NCBI GenBank assembly: GCA_030019475.1 | Contig: JASEER010000005.1 | Location: forward strand, 33,043-83,543 | Direction: 5' to 3' | From: Thermoanaerobacterales bacterium | Lineage (GTDB): Bacteria; Bacillota; Desulfotomaculia; Desulfotomaculales; JASEER01 | Length of the DNA stretch: 50,501 nt | Part shown: positions 6,690-15,072 of the stretch, piece by piece | Numbering within the stretch: position 1 is the stretch's first letter | Layout: every line of letters begins with the position of its first letter | Made by a program: the position numbers and the translations under genes | Notes under the pieces: generated by a model | Database searches by the model: none | What the model was told of the DNA's origin: nothing | What the model saw: the letters and a program-made list of their open reading frames with translations, nothing else

Positions 6690-8693
6690 CTATTCGTCCT
6701 TTTCCTTTTCGAACATCTCTCCAAAGACATCGCCGAGGGTGACCTCGCCGCGCTCCTCGTGCCCGGCGGCGGCCGGCGGCGGGCCTTCTTCGTCGCCTGC
6801 CGTGACACCGCCGGCCTCTCGCAGTGAGAGGCGGATCCGCCGGTTCTCCTGGTCCACGCTCAGGACTTTGACGTTGATTTCCTGGTCCTCCTGCACGACA
6901 TCCTCGGGTTTGGCGACATGCCAGTCGGCCATGTGGGAGATGTGGACCAGCCCTTCGACGCCGGGTTCAAGTTCAACAAAGGCACCGAAGGGCACCAGGC
7001 GCACTACGCGGGCCGGGACGATGGCGCCCACCGGATAACGCTCGGCAACGGTATCCCAAGGGTTCGGCAGGACCTGTTTCAGGCTTAGGGAGACCTTCTC
7101 GTTCTCCCGGTCCACCCGCAGGACAAGGACGTCGATCTCGTCCCCGACTCTAAGGGCCTCCGAGGGGTGGTTGATCCGGTGCCAGGCGATCTCGGAGATA
7201 TGGAGGAGGCCGTCAAGACCGCCAATATCGACGAAAGCCCCGAACTGGGTCAAACGTCTTACTACGCCGTGTACAACGTCACCCTCCTTGATGGTTTCCA
7301 GGGTGTGCTGACGCTTCGCGGCGTATTCCTCTTCCAGGACCTGCTTCCGGGAAAGAATTACCTTTTTGCGCCCCCGGTTAAGCTCGATAACCTTGGCCGT
7401 AATCTCCCTGCCCACGTACTGCGAAAGGTCCTCGACAAAGCCTCTCTCCACCTGCGATGCGGGGAGAAAAGCCCGTACTCCCAGATCTACAAGGAGGCCG
7501 CCTTTGACCATCTCGCGGACGACGCCGGTCACAGGCTCTTCGTTGCGGAACGCCTCATCGAGTCTTTCCCACGCCTTGACCGCATCGGCACGGTTCTTGG
7601 AGAGGATGATTCGCCCTTCATTGTCCTCGGCCTTGACCACCCAGACATCTATTTCATCCCCCACCTTGACCACTTCCTGGGGGGAGGTGACATCATAGCA
7701 GGACAACTCGCGTATTGGAATGACCCCCTCGGACTTGGCGCCGACGTCGACCATGACTTCATCCTGGCCGATGTCCACGACCGTGCCCTTCACCACATCA
7801 CCGCTCCTGAGCGGACGAACCTGCATCGCCTGCATTTCGGCTTCGGGGTTCGCCATTTCTTCCATCCCACTCATCCGCCTTTCTACCTCCTCGATAATCC
7901 AGTCAGGCGTGGAAGCTCCTGCCGTCAAGCCGGCCACCCGGACGCCCCGAAACCAATCGTGATCCAGCTGATCCGCTGTTTCGATCTGATAGGTCGGAGT
8001 CCCCGTTTGCCGGCAGAGATTAGTCAACTTGCGGGTGTTGGCGCTGTCAGCCCCCCCAACCACAACCATCAACTGCACCTCGCGGGCCAGTTCCAGCACG
8101 GCCTGTTGGCGTTCGGCAACGGCATTGCAGATGGTATTGGAGACTGTGACCTCCCCCATCTTCTCCTCCAGGACCCGGACCACCGCCTCGAAGTTGTCTT
8201 GGGGCTGGGTGGTCTGGGCCACTACGCCGACCCGGGGCAACGCCGGAAGTCGACCGGCTTCCCCGGGGTTTTCCACCACTATGGCCTGGCCGCCCGTCCA
8301 GCCCACGATTCCCCGAACCTCCGGGTGTTCCTTGTCGCCGACCACAACGACCTGATAACCCTGGTTCGTAAGATCATGGGCCAGCCGCTGGGCCCGCTTC
8401 ACAAACGGGCAGGTGGCGTCCACAACCTTGAAACCTAAGTTTTGGGCCTCCGCCAGCACGGTCGGGCCTACACCGTGTGAGCGGATGATGAGCGTTCCAC
8501 TGGGCACGGCCCGGATATCCTCGATAACCCTGATCCCTTGTTCGGCTAAAAAGCCGACCACCTGGGGGTTATGGATCAGGGGTCCCAGGGAATAGATCGG
8601 GCCCTGCTCCTCCCTGGCCGTCTTAAGGGCCAGGTCAATCGCCCGGCGAACGCCGAAACAGAAACCAGCCTTGGCGGCCAGTTTGACCTCCAC
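6690..8693 (-). CDS. ispH: Bifunctional 4-hydroxy-3-methylbut-2-enyl diphosphate reductase / S1-repeat protein
   Basis: A 667-residue fusion. Residues 1 to about 285 are IspH, the [4Fe-4S] enzyme that makes IPP and DMAPP in the last step of the MEP pathway. The three cluster cysteines are visible: C12 in AGFCFGV, one in DATCPFVKRA and one in NTICNAVAE. The remaining residues hold four S1 RNA-binding repeats, starting near 300 (GDVVKGTVVDIG), 385 (VTGVVREMVKGG), 472 (GDVVHGVVRRLTQFGAFVD) and 557 (VGAIVPARVVRLVPFGAFVE), with an acidic C-terminal tail. The same fusion is known in other Clostridia, where the second half is annotated as ribosomal protein S1-like. It lies six bases after plsC, in the cmk-plsC-ispH operon. 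Confidence 0.95.
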   Translation of the reverse strand: MEVKLAAKAGFCFGVRRAIDLALKTAREEQGPIYSLGPLIHNPQVVGFLAEQGIRVIEDIRAVPSGTLIIRSHGVGPTVLAEAQNLGFKVVDATCPFVKRAQRLAHDLTNQGYQVVVVGDKEHPEVRGIVGWTGGQAIVVENPGEAGRLPALPRVGVVAQTTQPQDNFEAVVRVLEEKMGEVTVSNTICNAVAERQQAVLELAREVQLMVVVGGADSANTRKLTNLCRQTGTPTYQIETADQLDHDWFRGVRVAGLTAGASTPDWIIEEVERRMSGMEEMANPEAEMQAMQVRPLRSGDVVKGTVVDIGQDEVMVDVGAKSEGVIPIRELSCYDVTSPQEVVKVGDEIDVWVVKAEDNEGRIILSKNRADAVKAWERLDEAFRNEEPVTGVVREMVKGGLLVDLGVRAFLPASQVERGFVEDLSQYVGREITAKVIELNRGRKKVILSRKQVLEEEYAAKRQHTLETIKEGDVVHGVVRRLTQFGAFVDIGGLDGLLHISEIAWHRINHPSEALRVGDEIDVLVLRVDRENEKVSLSLKQVLPNPWDTVAERYPVGAIVPARVVRLVPFGAFVELEPGVEGLVHISHMADWHVAKPEDVVQEDQEINVKVLSVDQENRRIRLSLREAGGVTAGDEEGPPPAAAGHEERGEVTLGDVFGEMFEKEKDE

Positions 8694-8699
8694 TCTACA

Positions 8700-9287
8700 T
8701 CACCTCAAACCCTTCAAGAGGGCGCCTATGCGTTCCATAATCTCCTGGGCCACGGCTTCAAGGCGCTCCTTGGAGGGCTTCTCGCCTCCTTCCCCGGCAA
8801 AGCGCAAGGGTTCCCCGATACGGACGCGTACCTTTCCGCACAGCCCCCGCGTGCCTTGCAAGGCCACGGGAAGCACGGGCACCCCGTATTTAACGGCCAA
8901 CAGGGCCGCGCCCAGGTGGGGCTTCAGGAAGGTGTCGGTCTTGCTGCGCGTGCCTTCCGGGAACACGCCCAGAACGTGCCCCTTTTCCAGTTCCTGCCGG
9001 GTTCGTTGAAGGGCCTGGCGGTCCGGACGGTGACGATGCACCGGAAAGGCTCCAAGCCATCGGAGTATGCTCGCAAAAACCGGAAAGCGAAACAACTCTG
9101 CCTTTGCCATAAAGAAGACCTGGCGGGAAAGGGCACAGCCCACCACCACCGGGTCCCAGTAGCTGACGTGATTGGCCGTTACGATTAAAGGTCCTTCGGC
9201 GGGGATGTTTTCCACCCCTCTGACCTCCCAGCGACGCAACGTGACCAGGGCGATCTTGCACAGCCACCGGGCAAACCAATAAAACAT
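8700..9287 (-). CDS. plsC: 1-acyl-sn-glycerol-3-phosphate acyltransferase PlsC
   Basis: Membrane-associated enzyme that converts lysophosphatidic acid to phosphatidic acid, the step after PlsY. The 195-residue protein shows the acyltransferase motif I NHVSYWDP (HxxxxD type) and motif III FPEGTRSK, with VPVLPVALQG as the later block. ATG at 9287 shares its A with the TAA stop of cmk (TAATG), so the two genes are translationally coupled. Upstream readable residues belong to another frame of cmk. The cmk-plsC-ispH order recurs in related Clostridia. Confidence 0.93.
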   Translation of the reverse strand: MFYWFARWLCKIALVTLRRWEVRGVENIPAEGPLIVTANHVSYWDPVVVGCALSRQVFFMAKAELFRFPVFASILRWLGAFPVHRHRPDRQALQRTRQELEKGHVLGVFPEGTRSKTDTFLKPHLGAALLAVKYGVPVLPVALQGTRGLCGKVRVRIGEPLRFAGEGGEKPSKERLEAVAQEIMERIGALLKGLR

Positions 9288-9949
9288 TACTTGCCCCGGA
9301 CCTCCCGCACGATCATCTCTACCACCTGATCGATGGTCCGTTCGGTGGTATCGATCACGAGGGCGTCCGGTGCAGGCCTGAGCGGCGCTACCTCGCGCGT
9401 GCTGTCGATAAAGTCGCGCCGGGCGATTTCGCGCGCCAGCACGTCCAGGTCGCATTGCCGCCCGGCGGCGGCCAGTTCCCGCTGCCGGCGGCGGGCACGC
9501 TCCTCGGCGGATGCGGTTATGAAGAACTTGTGTTCGGCGTGCGGCAGAACGACGGTGCCGATGTCACGCCCTTCCATTACCACGCGGCCGGCGGCGGCCA
9601 TCCGCCGCTGGAGTTCGGTCAGCCGCTCCCGGACGGCAGGTATGCGGGCCACCAGGGAGACGTGGCGCGAAACCTCCGGTTGCCGGATGGCGGTGCCGAC
9701 GTCCTCACCGTCCAGAATAACAGACGGAACAGGACCGTCCCCGTTCATAATGATCCTGGCGCGTGCGGCAAGCTCCGCCACCAGATCTTCGGCGTCACAC
9801 GGTATCCCTTTGCGCAGGGCTAGAAGCGTCAGGGCGCGGTACATCGCCCCGGTGTCCACGTAACGGTAGCCGATTTCCCGGGCTACCAGGCGTGCCACCG
9901 TACTCTTTCCGGCGCCCGCCGGACCGTCGATGGCCACGACATCCTTCAT
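9287..9949 (-). CDS. cmk: Cytidylate kinase
   Basis: Phosphorylates CMP and dCMP with ATP, supplying CDP for nucleic acid and phospholipid synthesis. The 220 residues begin with the P-loop region AIDGPAGAGKSTVARLVA, followed by YVDTGAMYRALTLLALRKG, GRDIGTVVLPHAEHKFFITAS and RRDFIDSTREVAPLRPAPDA, all typical. The ATG at 9949 follows GAAGGAGG. A promoter-like element lies in the 102-base gap to aroA. The stop overlaps the plsC start by one base. Confidence 0.97.
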   Translation of the reverse strand: MKDVVAIDGPAGAGKSTVARLVAREIGYRYVDTGAMYRALTLLALRKGIPCDAEDLVAELAARARIIMNGDGPVPSVILDGEDVGTAIRQPEVSRHVSLVARIPAVRERLTELQRRMAAAGRVVMEGRDIGTVVLPHAEHKFFITASAEERARRRQRELAAAGRQCDLDVLAREIARRDFIDSTREVAPLRPAPDALVIDTTERTIDQVVEMIVREVRGK

Positions 9950-10005
9950 CCGGTGAGGCCACGCCTCCTTCGGTCGGAGCTTTACGCTTAATAATCTTCG
10001 ACAGG

Positions 10006-10032
10006 ATTATCACATTTCCTTTTTAAATACAA
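10006..10032 (-). promoter_or_regulatory. Candidate promoter before cmk-plsC-ispH
   Basis: On the minus strand a -10 GATAAT (5 of 6) at 10011-10006 carries a TG extension (TGT) and has TTGTAT 15 bases further upstream. The surrounding stretch is unusually AT-rich for the region. The spacer is short, so the extended -10 would carry most of the activity. No convincing terminator for aroA was found in the same gap. Confidence 0.45.
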
Positions 10033-10051
10033 AAAAGCGTCAGAAACACTT

Positions 10052-11347
10052 CTAGAGAGAATTTTGCGCGGCAACCGTTTTCAAAAGCCCCGTAAAACCG
10101 GGGAAAGACACATCGATACAGGCTGCGTCATCAAGTGTAGTGGTGCCCCTGGCGGCAAGACCGGCGATAAGAACGGTCATGGCGATACGATGGTCACCAT
10201 GGCTCCGGGCCGCGGCACCATGAAGCTGTGGCACGCCCTCGATCACCAGGCCGTCCGGGCGCTCTTCGACCCGTGCCCCGAAACGGCGCAGTTCGGCGGC
10301 GGTGGTGGCCAGGCGGTTTGATTCCTTGACCTTCAGTTCGGCGGCGCCGCGGATCACGGTGCGCCCCTTGGCCAGGGCGGCGGCCAGGGCGAGCACGGGG
10401 ATCTCGTCAATCAGGCTCGGGATCAAGTCCCCGCCGATTTCCACCCCGCGCAGGCGGGCGCTGGTGACGTGAAGGTCGGCCACCGGCTCACTCGCGGCCG
10501 GGTCCCGGGGGATGACCTCAAGATTGGCGCCCATCCGCTGCAGGACCTTGATGATTCCGTCCCGTGTAGGGTTGATGCCGACTTCGCGAATGAGAATGTC
10601 GCTTTCGGGCACAAGGGTAGCGGCCACCAGCCAGAAGGCTGCCGAAGAGATATCTCCGGGCACTTTGATCTCACGCCCCGAAAGGGACGGACCCGGGCGG
10701 ATGACCGTCGTCAGGCCCTCCTTTTGGATGTCGGCGCCGAAGCCGGCCAGCATGCGCTCCGTATGGTCACGGGAGGGTGCGGGCTCGGTGACCGAGGTGG
10801 TCCCGTGGGCGAACAGCCCGGCCAGCAGGATGGCCGATTTGACCTGGGCCGAGGCCACGGGCAGGGTGTGGTCGATGCCCTGAAGCCTCCCGCCGCGGAT
10901 GGCTAACGGGGGAAGACGGTCGTTCTGCCGTCCGTGGATGGCGGCCCCCATTTCGGACAGCGGCCGGACAATGCGCGCCATGGGCCTCCGGCGTAGTGAG
11001 GCGTCCCCGGTAAGGACCGAGAAAAAGGGGCTGCCGGCCAGGACCCCGGCCAGCAGGCGAAAGGTGGTACCGGAATTGACGGCGTTCAGGACGTCTTCCG
11101 GCTCGACCAGCGATTCCGGTCCGTGCCCGTGAACGGTGACGCGGTTAGCTCTATCCGGCCCCTCGATGGCGACGCCAAGGGCGCGCAGGCATGCCAGGGT
11201 TGCCAGACAATCGGCACCGGGGAGAAAATTGGTGATGGTCGTATCGCCTTTGGCGAGGGCGCCGAGGATGGCCGAACGGTGGGAGATGGATTTGTCCCCG
11301 GGTACCTCGATGGTGCCGCGCAGGCCGTGGGCCTGATGGACTTCCAA
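10052..11347 (-). CDS. aroA: 3-phosphoshikimate 1-carboxyvinyltransferase (EPSP synthase)
   Basis: Joins phosphoenolpyruvate to shikimate-3-phosphate, the sixth step of the shikimate pathway. The 431-residue protein shows GDKSISHRSAILGALAKG (about residues 18-35), a NAVNSGTTFRLLAG block (the NSGTT loop), LRRRPMARIVRPL and the late DHRIAMTVLIAGL motif. The start is TTG at 11347 with AAGGAGGAG eight bases upstream. It is the last gene of the hisC-aroF-tyrA-aroA series but is separated from tyrA by an exceptional 335-base gap, so it may have its own control. Confidence 0.96.
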   Translation of the reverse strand: MEVHQAHGLRGTIEVPGDKSISHRSAILGALAKGDTTITNFLPGADCLATLACLRALGVAIEGPDRANRVTVHGHGPESLVEPEDVLNAVNSGTTFRLLAGVLAGSPFFSVLTGDASLRRRPMARIVRPLSEMGAAIHGRQNDRLPPLAIRGGRLQGIDHTLPVASAQVKSAILLAGLFAHGTTSVTEPAPSRDHTERMLAGFGADIQKEGLTTVIRPGPSLSGREIKVPGDISSAAFWLVAATLVPESDILIREVGINPTRDGIIKVLQRMGANLEVIPRDPAASEPVADLHVTSARLRGVEIGGDLIPSLIDEIPVLALAAALAKGRTVIRGAAELKVKESNRLATTAAELRRFGARVEERPDGLVIEGVPQLHGAAARSHGDHRIAMTVLIAGLAARGTTTLDDAACIDVSFPGFTGLLKTVAAQNSL

Positions 11348-11682
11348 GGGTTAGACTCCTCCTTGTGGCGGGCTCGGCTGACGGCCGGAATTTCCTTCGC
11401 TTCGCCGACAACTTTCTGTTAGCGGAATTAGAAGCGCGTACCTACCGCCTGCAACTCCGTTGGCTTGGGTCGATACTGTTACCGACGGGAGATCCGCATA
11501 CCGTGGGGCGTAGCGCCGGTATACACGCACCGCTGCACCGCACCCGGTGTTGGCTTGCACAACGGTCGACAGTCGTCGGTCGTCAGACTCGATGAGATTC
11601 GCACGAACCGATGACCGCATTTGCCCGGCCCGTCTTCGCCTCCAGGGCTTAGTGTATCCCTGGGTAACTTAGCCTAGGGCTC
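11348..11682. other. 335-base gap between tyrA and aroA, unassigned
   Basis: The only stretch of the window above 300 bases, besides the T-box leader, with no recognised gene. An 89-codon open frame exists on the minus strand (11620-11351) but its sequence resembles nothing I know. In minus orientation there are local hairpins. CCAGGG/CCCTGG lies at 11663-11642, just past tyrA. A two-part stem ATACCG..GCG-CTA-CGC..CGGTAT lies near 11525-11501. The palindromic GGAAATTCC lies near aroA. None has a following T-run. No T-box sequence or other riboswitch motif known to me was seen. Confidence 0.6.
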
Positions 11683-12777
11683 TCATTTCACCCGCACCGG
11701 AATGCCGTTGCGGCTGAGGACGGCGGCCGCATGGTCGCGGTCCGCGATGCTGGCAAAGGCCAGGCGCACCGTGCCGGCCTCGCCCTCGCGTACGCGCAGG
11801 ATCTCCAGGTCGCAGAGGTTGATGCCCTCGGCCGCCAAGGCGGCCGTCACGGAGGCGATGGCCCCCGGCCGGTCGGGAACGGTAACCGTCAAATCGTGCA
11901 GATCGTAAAGATACCCCTTGACCCGGGCCGGCACGGCCCGGCGGGTCGCACGCGCCGCGGCCAGCCATGCGGTCAGGGCCCCGTCGTCCCCGGCACGCAG
12001 GATGGTTTCGGCCTGCTCGATCTGGTGGCGGAAAAACCACAGCATCTGGAGAACCTTGTCCCTGTTGCTGGCGAAGATATCGCGCCACATCTCGGGGCTC
12101 GAAGCGGCGATCCGCGTGGTGTCCCGGAAGCCGCCGGCGGCCAGGGAAAGGGCCCGGTCGCCGTCCGCCATGTCTCCCACGGTATTGGCCAGGGCGGCGG
12201 CGACGATGTGCGGCAGGTGGCTGACGGCGGCCACCATCAGGTCGTGCTCGGCCGGCGCCAGTTCGATGACGCGGGAGCCGAGCCGGGCGGCCATTCGGCG
12301 CAGGCACTCAAGTGCCTGCGGCAAGGTGCGCGGTGTCGGCGTCAGAACCCAGAAAGCACCCTCAAACAGGTAGCGGTCGGCGTGCCGCACCCCCGCCGTC
12401 TCGGCTCCGGCCATAGGGTGCCCGCCGACGAAAGCGCAGGCCGAAGGGATCACGGTCTCGGCCCTGGCGACGATCTGTTCTTTGGTGCTGCCGACGTCGG
12501 TCACCGTAGCCCCCGGGGCCAGGTGGGATGCGATCCGCTCCAGGGTGGGAAGAATCGCCCCAACCGGGGTGGCTAGGACGATGAGGTCGGCTCCGCGAAC
12601 CCCGGCGGCAGGGTCGGTGGTGTATTCCGTCACGGCCTGCAGGGTGAGGGCCAGCCGCAGGTTCTCTTCGCTGCGGCCGATACCGACCACCGAGCGGGCC
12701 AGACGGCGGTCCAGTAGAGCCATGCCCAGTGAGCCGCCGATAAGGCCGACCCCGATGATCGCGACTCGCTCAAACAT
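11683..12777 (-). CDS. tyrA: Prephenate dehydrogenase with C-terminal ACT domain
   Basis: Oxidises prephenate to 4-hydroxyphenylpyruvate with NAD+, the branch to tyrosine. The 364-residue protein opens with the dinucleotide-binding motif VAIIGVGLIGGSLGMALL (GxGxxG, residues 6-23). It continues with DVGSTKEQIV and FVGGHPMAGAETAGV (about 117-131), standard TyrA motifs. From about residue 290 an ACT domain follows (LTVTVPDRPGAIASVTAALAAEGINL), which in this family binds amino acids for feedback control. The ATG at 12777 lies two bases after the aroF stop, indicating one transcript. Confidence 0.95.
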   Translation of the reverse strand: MFERVAIIGVGLIGGSLGMALLDRRLARSVVGIGRSEENLRLALTLQAVTEYTTDPAAGVRGADLIVLATPVGAILPTLERIASHLAPGATVTDVGSTKEQIVARAETVIPSACAFVGGHPMAGAETAGVRHADRYLFEGAFWVLTPTPRTLPQALECLRRMAARLGSRVIELAPAEHDLMVAAVSHLPHIVAAALANTVGDMADGDRALSLAAGGFRDTTRIAASSPEMWRDIFASNRDKVLQMLWFFRHQIEQAETILRAGDDGALTAWLAAARATRRAVPARVKGYLYDLHDLTVTVPDRPGAIASVTAALAAEGINLCDLEILRVREGEAGTVRLAFASIADRDHAAAVLSRNGIPVRVK

Positions 12778-12779
12778 CG

Positions 12780-13817
12780 TCAGGCGCTCGGCGGCTGGGC
12801 CGGCGGTACCTTGCGCCCCAGGGCCTCGGCCACCCGGCGCACCTCTTGCATCATGGCGGCGAAGTTTTCCGGCGTAAGGGACTGGGCGCCGTCACACAGG
12901 GCCTCGGCCGGGTTGGGATGGACCTCGACGAGCAGACCGTCCGCGCCGGCGGCCACGGCGGCCCGGGCCATGGGGATGACGTACTTCCACTTGCCTATCC
13001 CATGGCTCGGGTCGACGATTACGGGCAGGTGCGACAGGTTTTTCACCACGGGAATGGCGGTAAGGTCAAGGGTGTTGCGGGTGTACGTCTCAAAGGTGCG
13101 GATGCCCCGCTCGCAAAGGATGACGTTCTCGTTGCCGGAGGCCAGGATGTACTCGGCCGCCATAAGCCACTCCTCGATCGTCGCCGACAGACCTCGCTTT
13201 AAGAGCACCGGCTTGGGGATGTCACCGAGTTCGCGCAGCAGGTTGAAGTTCTGCATGTTCCGCGTGCCGATCTGGATGATGTCGGCGTACTGTGCCACCG
13301 CATCCAGCGTACGGATGTCCATAACCTCGGTGATGATCTTCAAGCCGTAACGCTCACGAGCCTCGGCGAGGATTTTCAGACCCTCCTCGCCCAGTCCCTG
13401 GAAGGAATAGGGCGAAGTCCGAGGCTTGTAGGCCCCGCCGCGAAGGATGGTCGCTCCCGCCGCCCGTACGTAGGAGGCGGCGGTCAGGAGTTGCTTCCGG
13501 CTTTCGACCGCACAGGGGCCGGCCATAACCTGGACCGTTTTCCCGCCGATCTCGATGTCACCGACACGAATCACCGTTCCTCCCTCTTTCATAATGCGGC
13601 TGGCCAACTTATAGGGTTGAAGGATCGGCACCACGCCGTCAACACCCGGGAGGGCCTCAAGGGCGATCTCCGAAAGGCGGGTCTTGTCCCCGATAGCGCC
13701 GATGATGGTCCGCTCGACGCCTCTCGACAGATGAATACGGAAACCGGCCGCCTCCAGGTGGTGTACGACGTTCTCAATTTGCGCGTCAGTGGCGCCATGA
13801 CTCATAATGATGACCAT
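12780..13817 (-). CDS. aroF: 3-deoxy-7-phosphoheptulonate (DAHP) synthase, type I-beta with N-terminal regulatory domain
   Basis: Condenses PEP with erythrose-4-phosphate, the entry step of the shikimate pathway. About 345 residues. The first 65 residues form a ferredoxin-like domain of the kind that confers feedback sensitivity in Thermotoga-type enzymes. The barrel follows with [49 protein letters not shown] and LLVEVHPNP. The start is most likely ATG at 13817, two bases after the hisC stop. A TTG at 13823 lies closer to the GAGGAGG site and would overlap hisC, so initiation there is possible. Confidence 0.96.
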   Translation of the reverse strand: MVIIMSHGATDAQIENVVHHLEAAGFRIHLSRGVERTIIGAIGDKTRLSEIALEALPGVDGVVPILQPYKLASRIMKEGGTVIRVGDIEIGGKTVQVMAGPCAVESRKQLLTAASYVRAAGATILRGGAYKPRTSPYSFQGLGEEGLKILAEARERYGLKIITEVMDIRTLDAVAQYADIIQIGTRNMQNFNLLRELGDIPKPVLLKRGLSATIEEWLMAAEYILASGNENVILCERGIRTFETYTRNTLDLTAIPVVKNLSHLPVIVDPSHGIGKWKYVIPMARAAVAAGADGLLVEVHPNPAEALCDGAQSLTPENFAAMMQEVRRVAEALGRKVPPAQPPSA

Positions 13818-13819
13818 AA

Positions 13820-14917
13820 TCAAAAATCCTCCTCGAGCACGGCCTCCAGGGCCGAGATAAAAGCGTTGTTTTCCTCCTGGGTACCGATGGTCACCCGTAG
13901 CATCGTCGGGTAGCCGAAACCGCCGCGGATGATCACCCCGCGCCTGAGCAGGCGCTGAAAGACTTCCCGTTCATTCCGCCCGGCGTCAAAGAGAATGAAG
14001 TTGGCTTCGGTCGGGACATAGGGCAAGTCCAGATGCTCGAAGGCCCGGTACAATTGTGCCTTCCCCCGCCGGTTATTCTCGCGGGTACGCTCCACGAACT
14101 TCTGGTCCTCTAAAGCGGCGAGCGCCGCCTCCTGTGCCAGGGCGTTGACGTTAAAGGGTTCACGTACGCGGTTCAGGTAGGCGATGAGGTCCGGGTCGCC
14201 GACCGCGTATCCGATGCGGAGACCGGCCAGCCCGTAGACCTTGGAGAAGGTACGCAGGACCAGCACGTTGTGACCGGCCCGCAGGTAGTCCAGGCCGTCG
14301 GGGTAGCGTTGATCTTCCACATACTCGAAATAGGCCTCGTCAAAAATAACCAGCGTTTCCCGGGGGACACGTTCCAGAAAACGGTCGACATCCTTCCGGG
14401 TGTTGATCGTCCCGGTGGGGTTGTTCGGGTTGCAGATATAGACGAGCTTGGTCCGCGGGCCAAGATGCACAGCCATGGACTCCAGGTCGAGCCGGAAATC
14501 ACCGGTCAGGGCGACCTCCACAGGCCTGGCGTTCATAAGACGCGCCAGCGGCTGGTACCGCGGGAAGCTTGGAACAGGCATAACGGCTTCGTCGCCGGGG
14601 TTAAGGACCGCCAGGGAGACCATCTGGACGATCTCATTCGAGCCGTTGCCCAGGATAACGGCCTCCGGGTCCACCCCGTGGAAACGGGCCAGGGCGTGGC
14701 GCAGGCGATGGGCGCTTCCATCCGGGTAGAGGGCGATCCCCCCTGCGGCGCGGGTCACGGCCTCAACGGCCCGGGGCGAGGGCCCCAGAGGGTTTTCGTT
14801 CGAAGCCAGTTTGATCACCCGTTGAAGTCCCAGTTCGCGCTGGACTTCTTCGATCGGCTTACCGGGCCGGTAGATGGCCAGGTTCCCGATGTTTTCCCGG
14901 ACAAGGCTGCCGGTCAC
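13820..14917 (-). CDS. hisC: Histidinol-phosphate / aromatic aminotransferase
   Basis: Fold-type I PLP aminotransferase of the HisC family, 365 residues from GTG 14917. Visible features are [18 protein letters not shown] near the N-terminus, [33 protein letters not shown], and the PLP-lysine region [20 protein letters not shown]. The GTG was chosen because GAGGGGG lies eight bases upstream and the length then equals the family norm. Its place at the head of an aromatic amino-acid operon suggests it also, or mainly, transaminates phenylpyruvate and hydroxyphenylpyruvate, as known for several HisC homologues. A terminator-type hairpin lies in its leader. Confidence 0.9.
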   Translation of the reverse strand: MTGSLVRENIGNLAIYRPGKPIEEVQRELGLQRVIKLASNENPLGPSPRAVEAVTRAAGGIALYPDGSAHRLRHALARFHGVDPEAVILGNGSNEIVQMVSLAVLNPGDEAVMPVPSFPRYQPLARLMNARPVEVALTGDFRLDLESMAVHLGPRTKLVYICNPNNPTGTINTRKDVDRFLERVPRETLVIFDEAYFEYVEDQRYPDGLDYLRAGHNVLVLRTFSKVYGLAGLRIGYAVGDPDLIAYLNRVREPFNVNALAQEAALAALEDQKFVERTRENNRRGKAQLYRAFEHLDLPYVPTEANFILFDAGRNEREVFQRLLRRGVIIRGGFGYPTMLRVTIGTQEENNAFISALEAVLEEDF

Positions 14918-14942
14918 CTTGCGTTCCCCCTCTCTGGAGAAT

Positions 14943-14966
14943 AAAAACACTCCAACCCAGGAGTGT
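14943..14966 (-). terminator. Terminator-type hairpin in the hisC leader (possible attenuator)
   Basis: On the minus strand ACACTCC, a six-base loop TGGGTT, and GGAGTGT form a seven-base stem followed by TTTTATT. It ends only about 25 bases before the hisC start. A competing pairing uses part of the same arm: TGGAG with CTCCA, enclosing the T-run (14954-14935). It could simply end the HD-GYP transcript, but a candidate promoter lies upstream of it, so it may attenuate hisC-aroF-tyrA. Confidence 0.65.
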
Positions 14967-15013
14967 CGTCGCGGCCTCCCTTTTTCCCGCAGCCGATAAT
15001 GTTTGGGAAACAT

Positions 15014-15045
15014 ACTAACATGCGCCCATTTACGGCGCAACTATT
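15014..15045 (-). promoter_or_regulatory. Candidate promoter upstream of the hisC leader
   Basis: On the minus strand TTGCGC, 17 bases, then TAGTAT. The spacer contains an inverted repeat TGCGCC/GGCGCA that overlaps the -35 box and could be a protein-binding site or part of an RNA hairpin. A transcript starting here would carry a leader of about 90 bases containing the terminator-type hairpin before hisC. Confidence 0.4.
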
Positions 15046-15072
15046 TTTTGGACGGGGGACTTGGTGCCCGGA

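Noticed and set aside
7167-8438. Long open frame (423 codons) on the plus strand, antisense to ispH-S1
   Set aside because: It mirrors the codon pattern of the real GC-rich gene on the other strand, has no ribosome binding site and no recognisable family. Same reasoning applies to long antisense frames at 22297-23940, 25954-26931 and 14270-14944.
11351-11620. 89-codon open frame in the tyrA-aroA gap
   Set aside because: No ribosome binding site was found and the residues match nothing known. Kept only as part of the unexplained gap.
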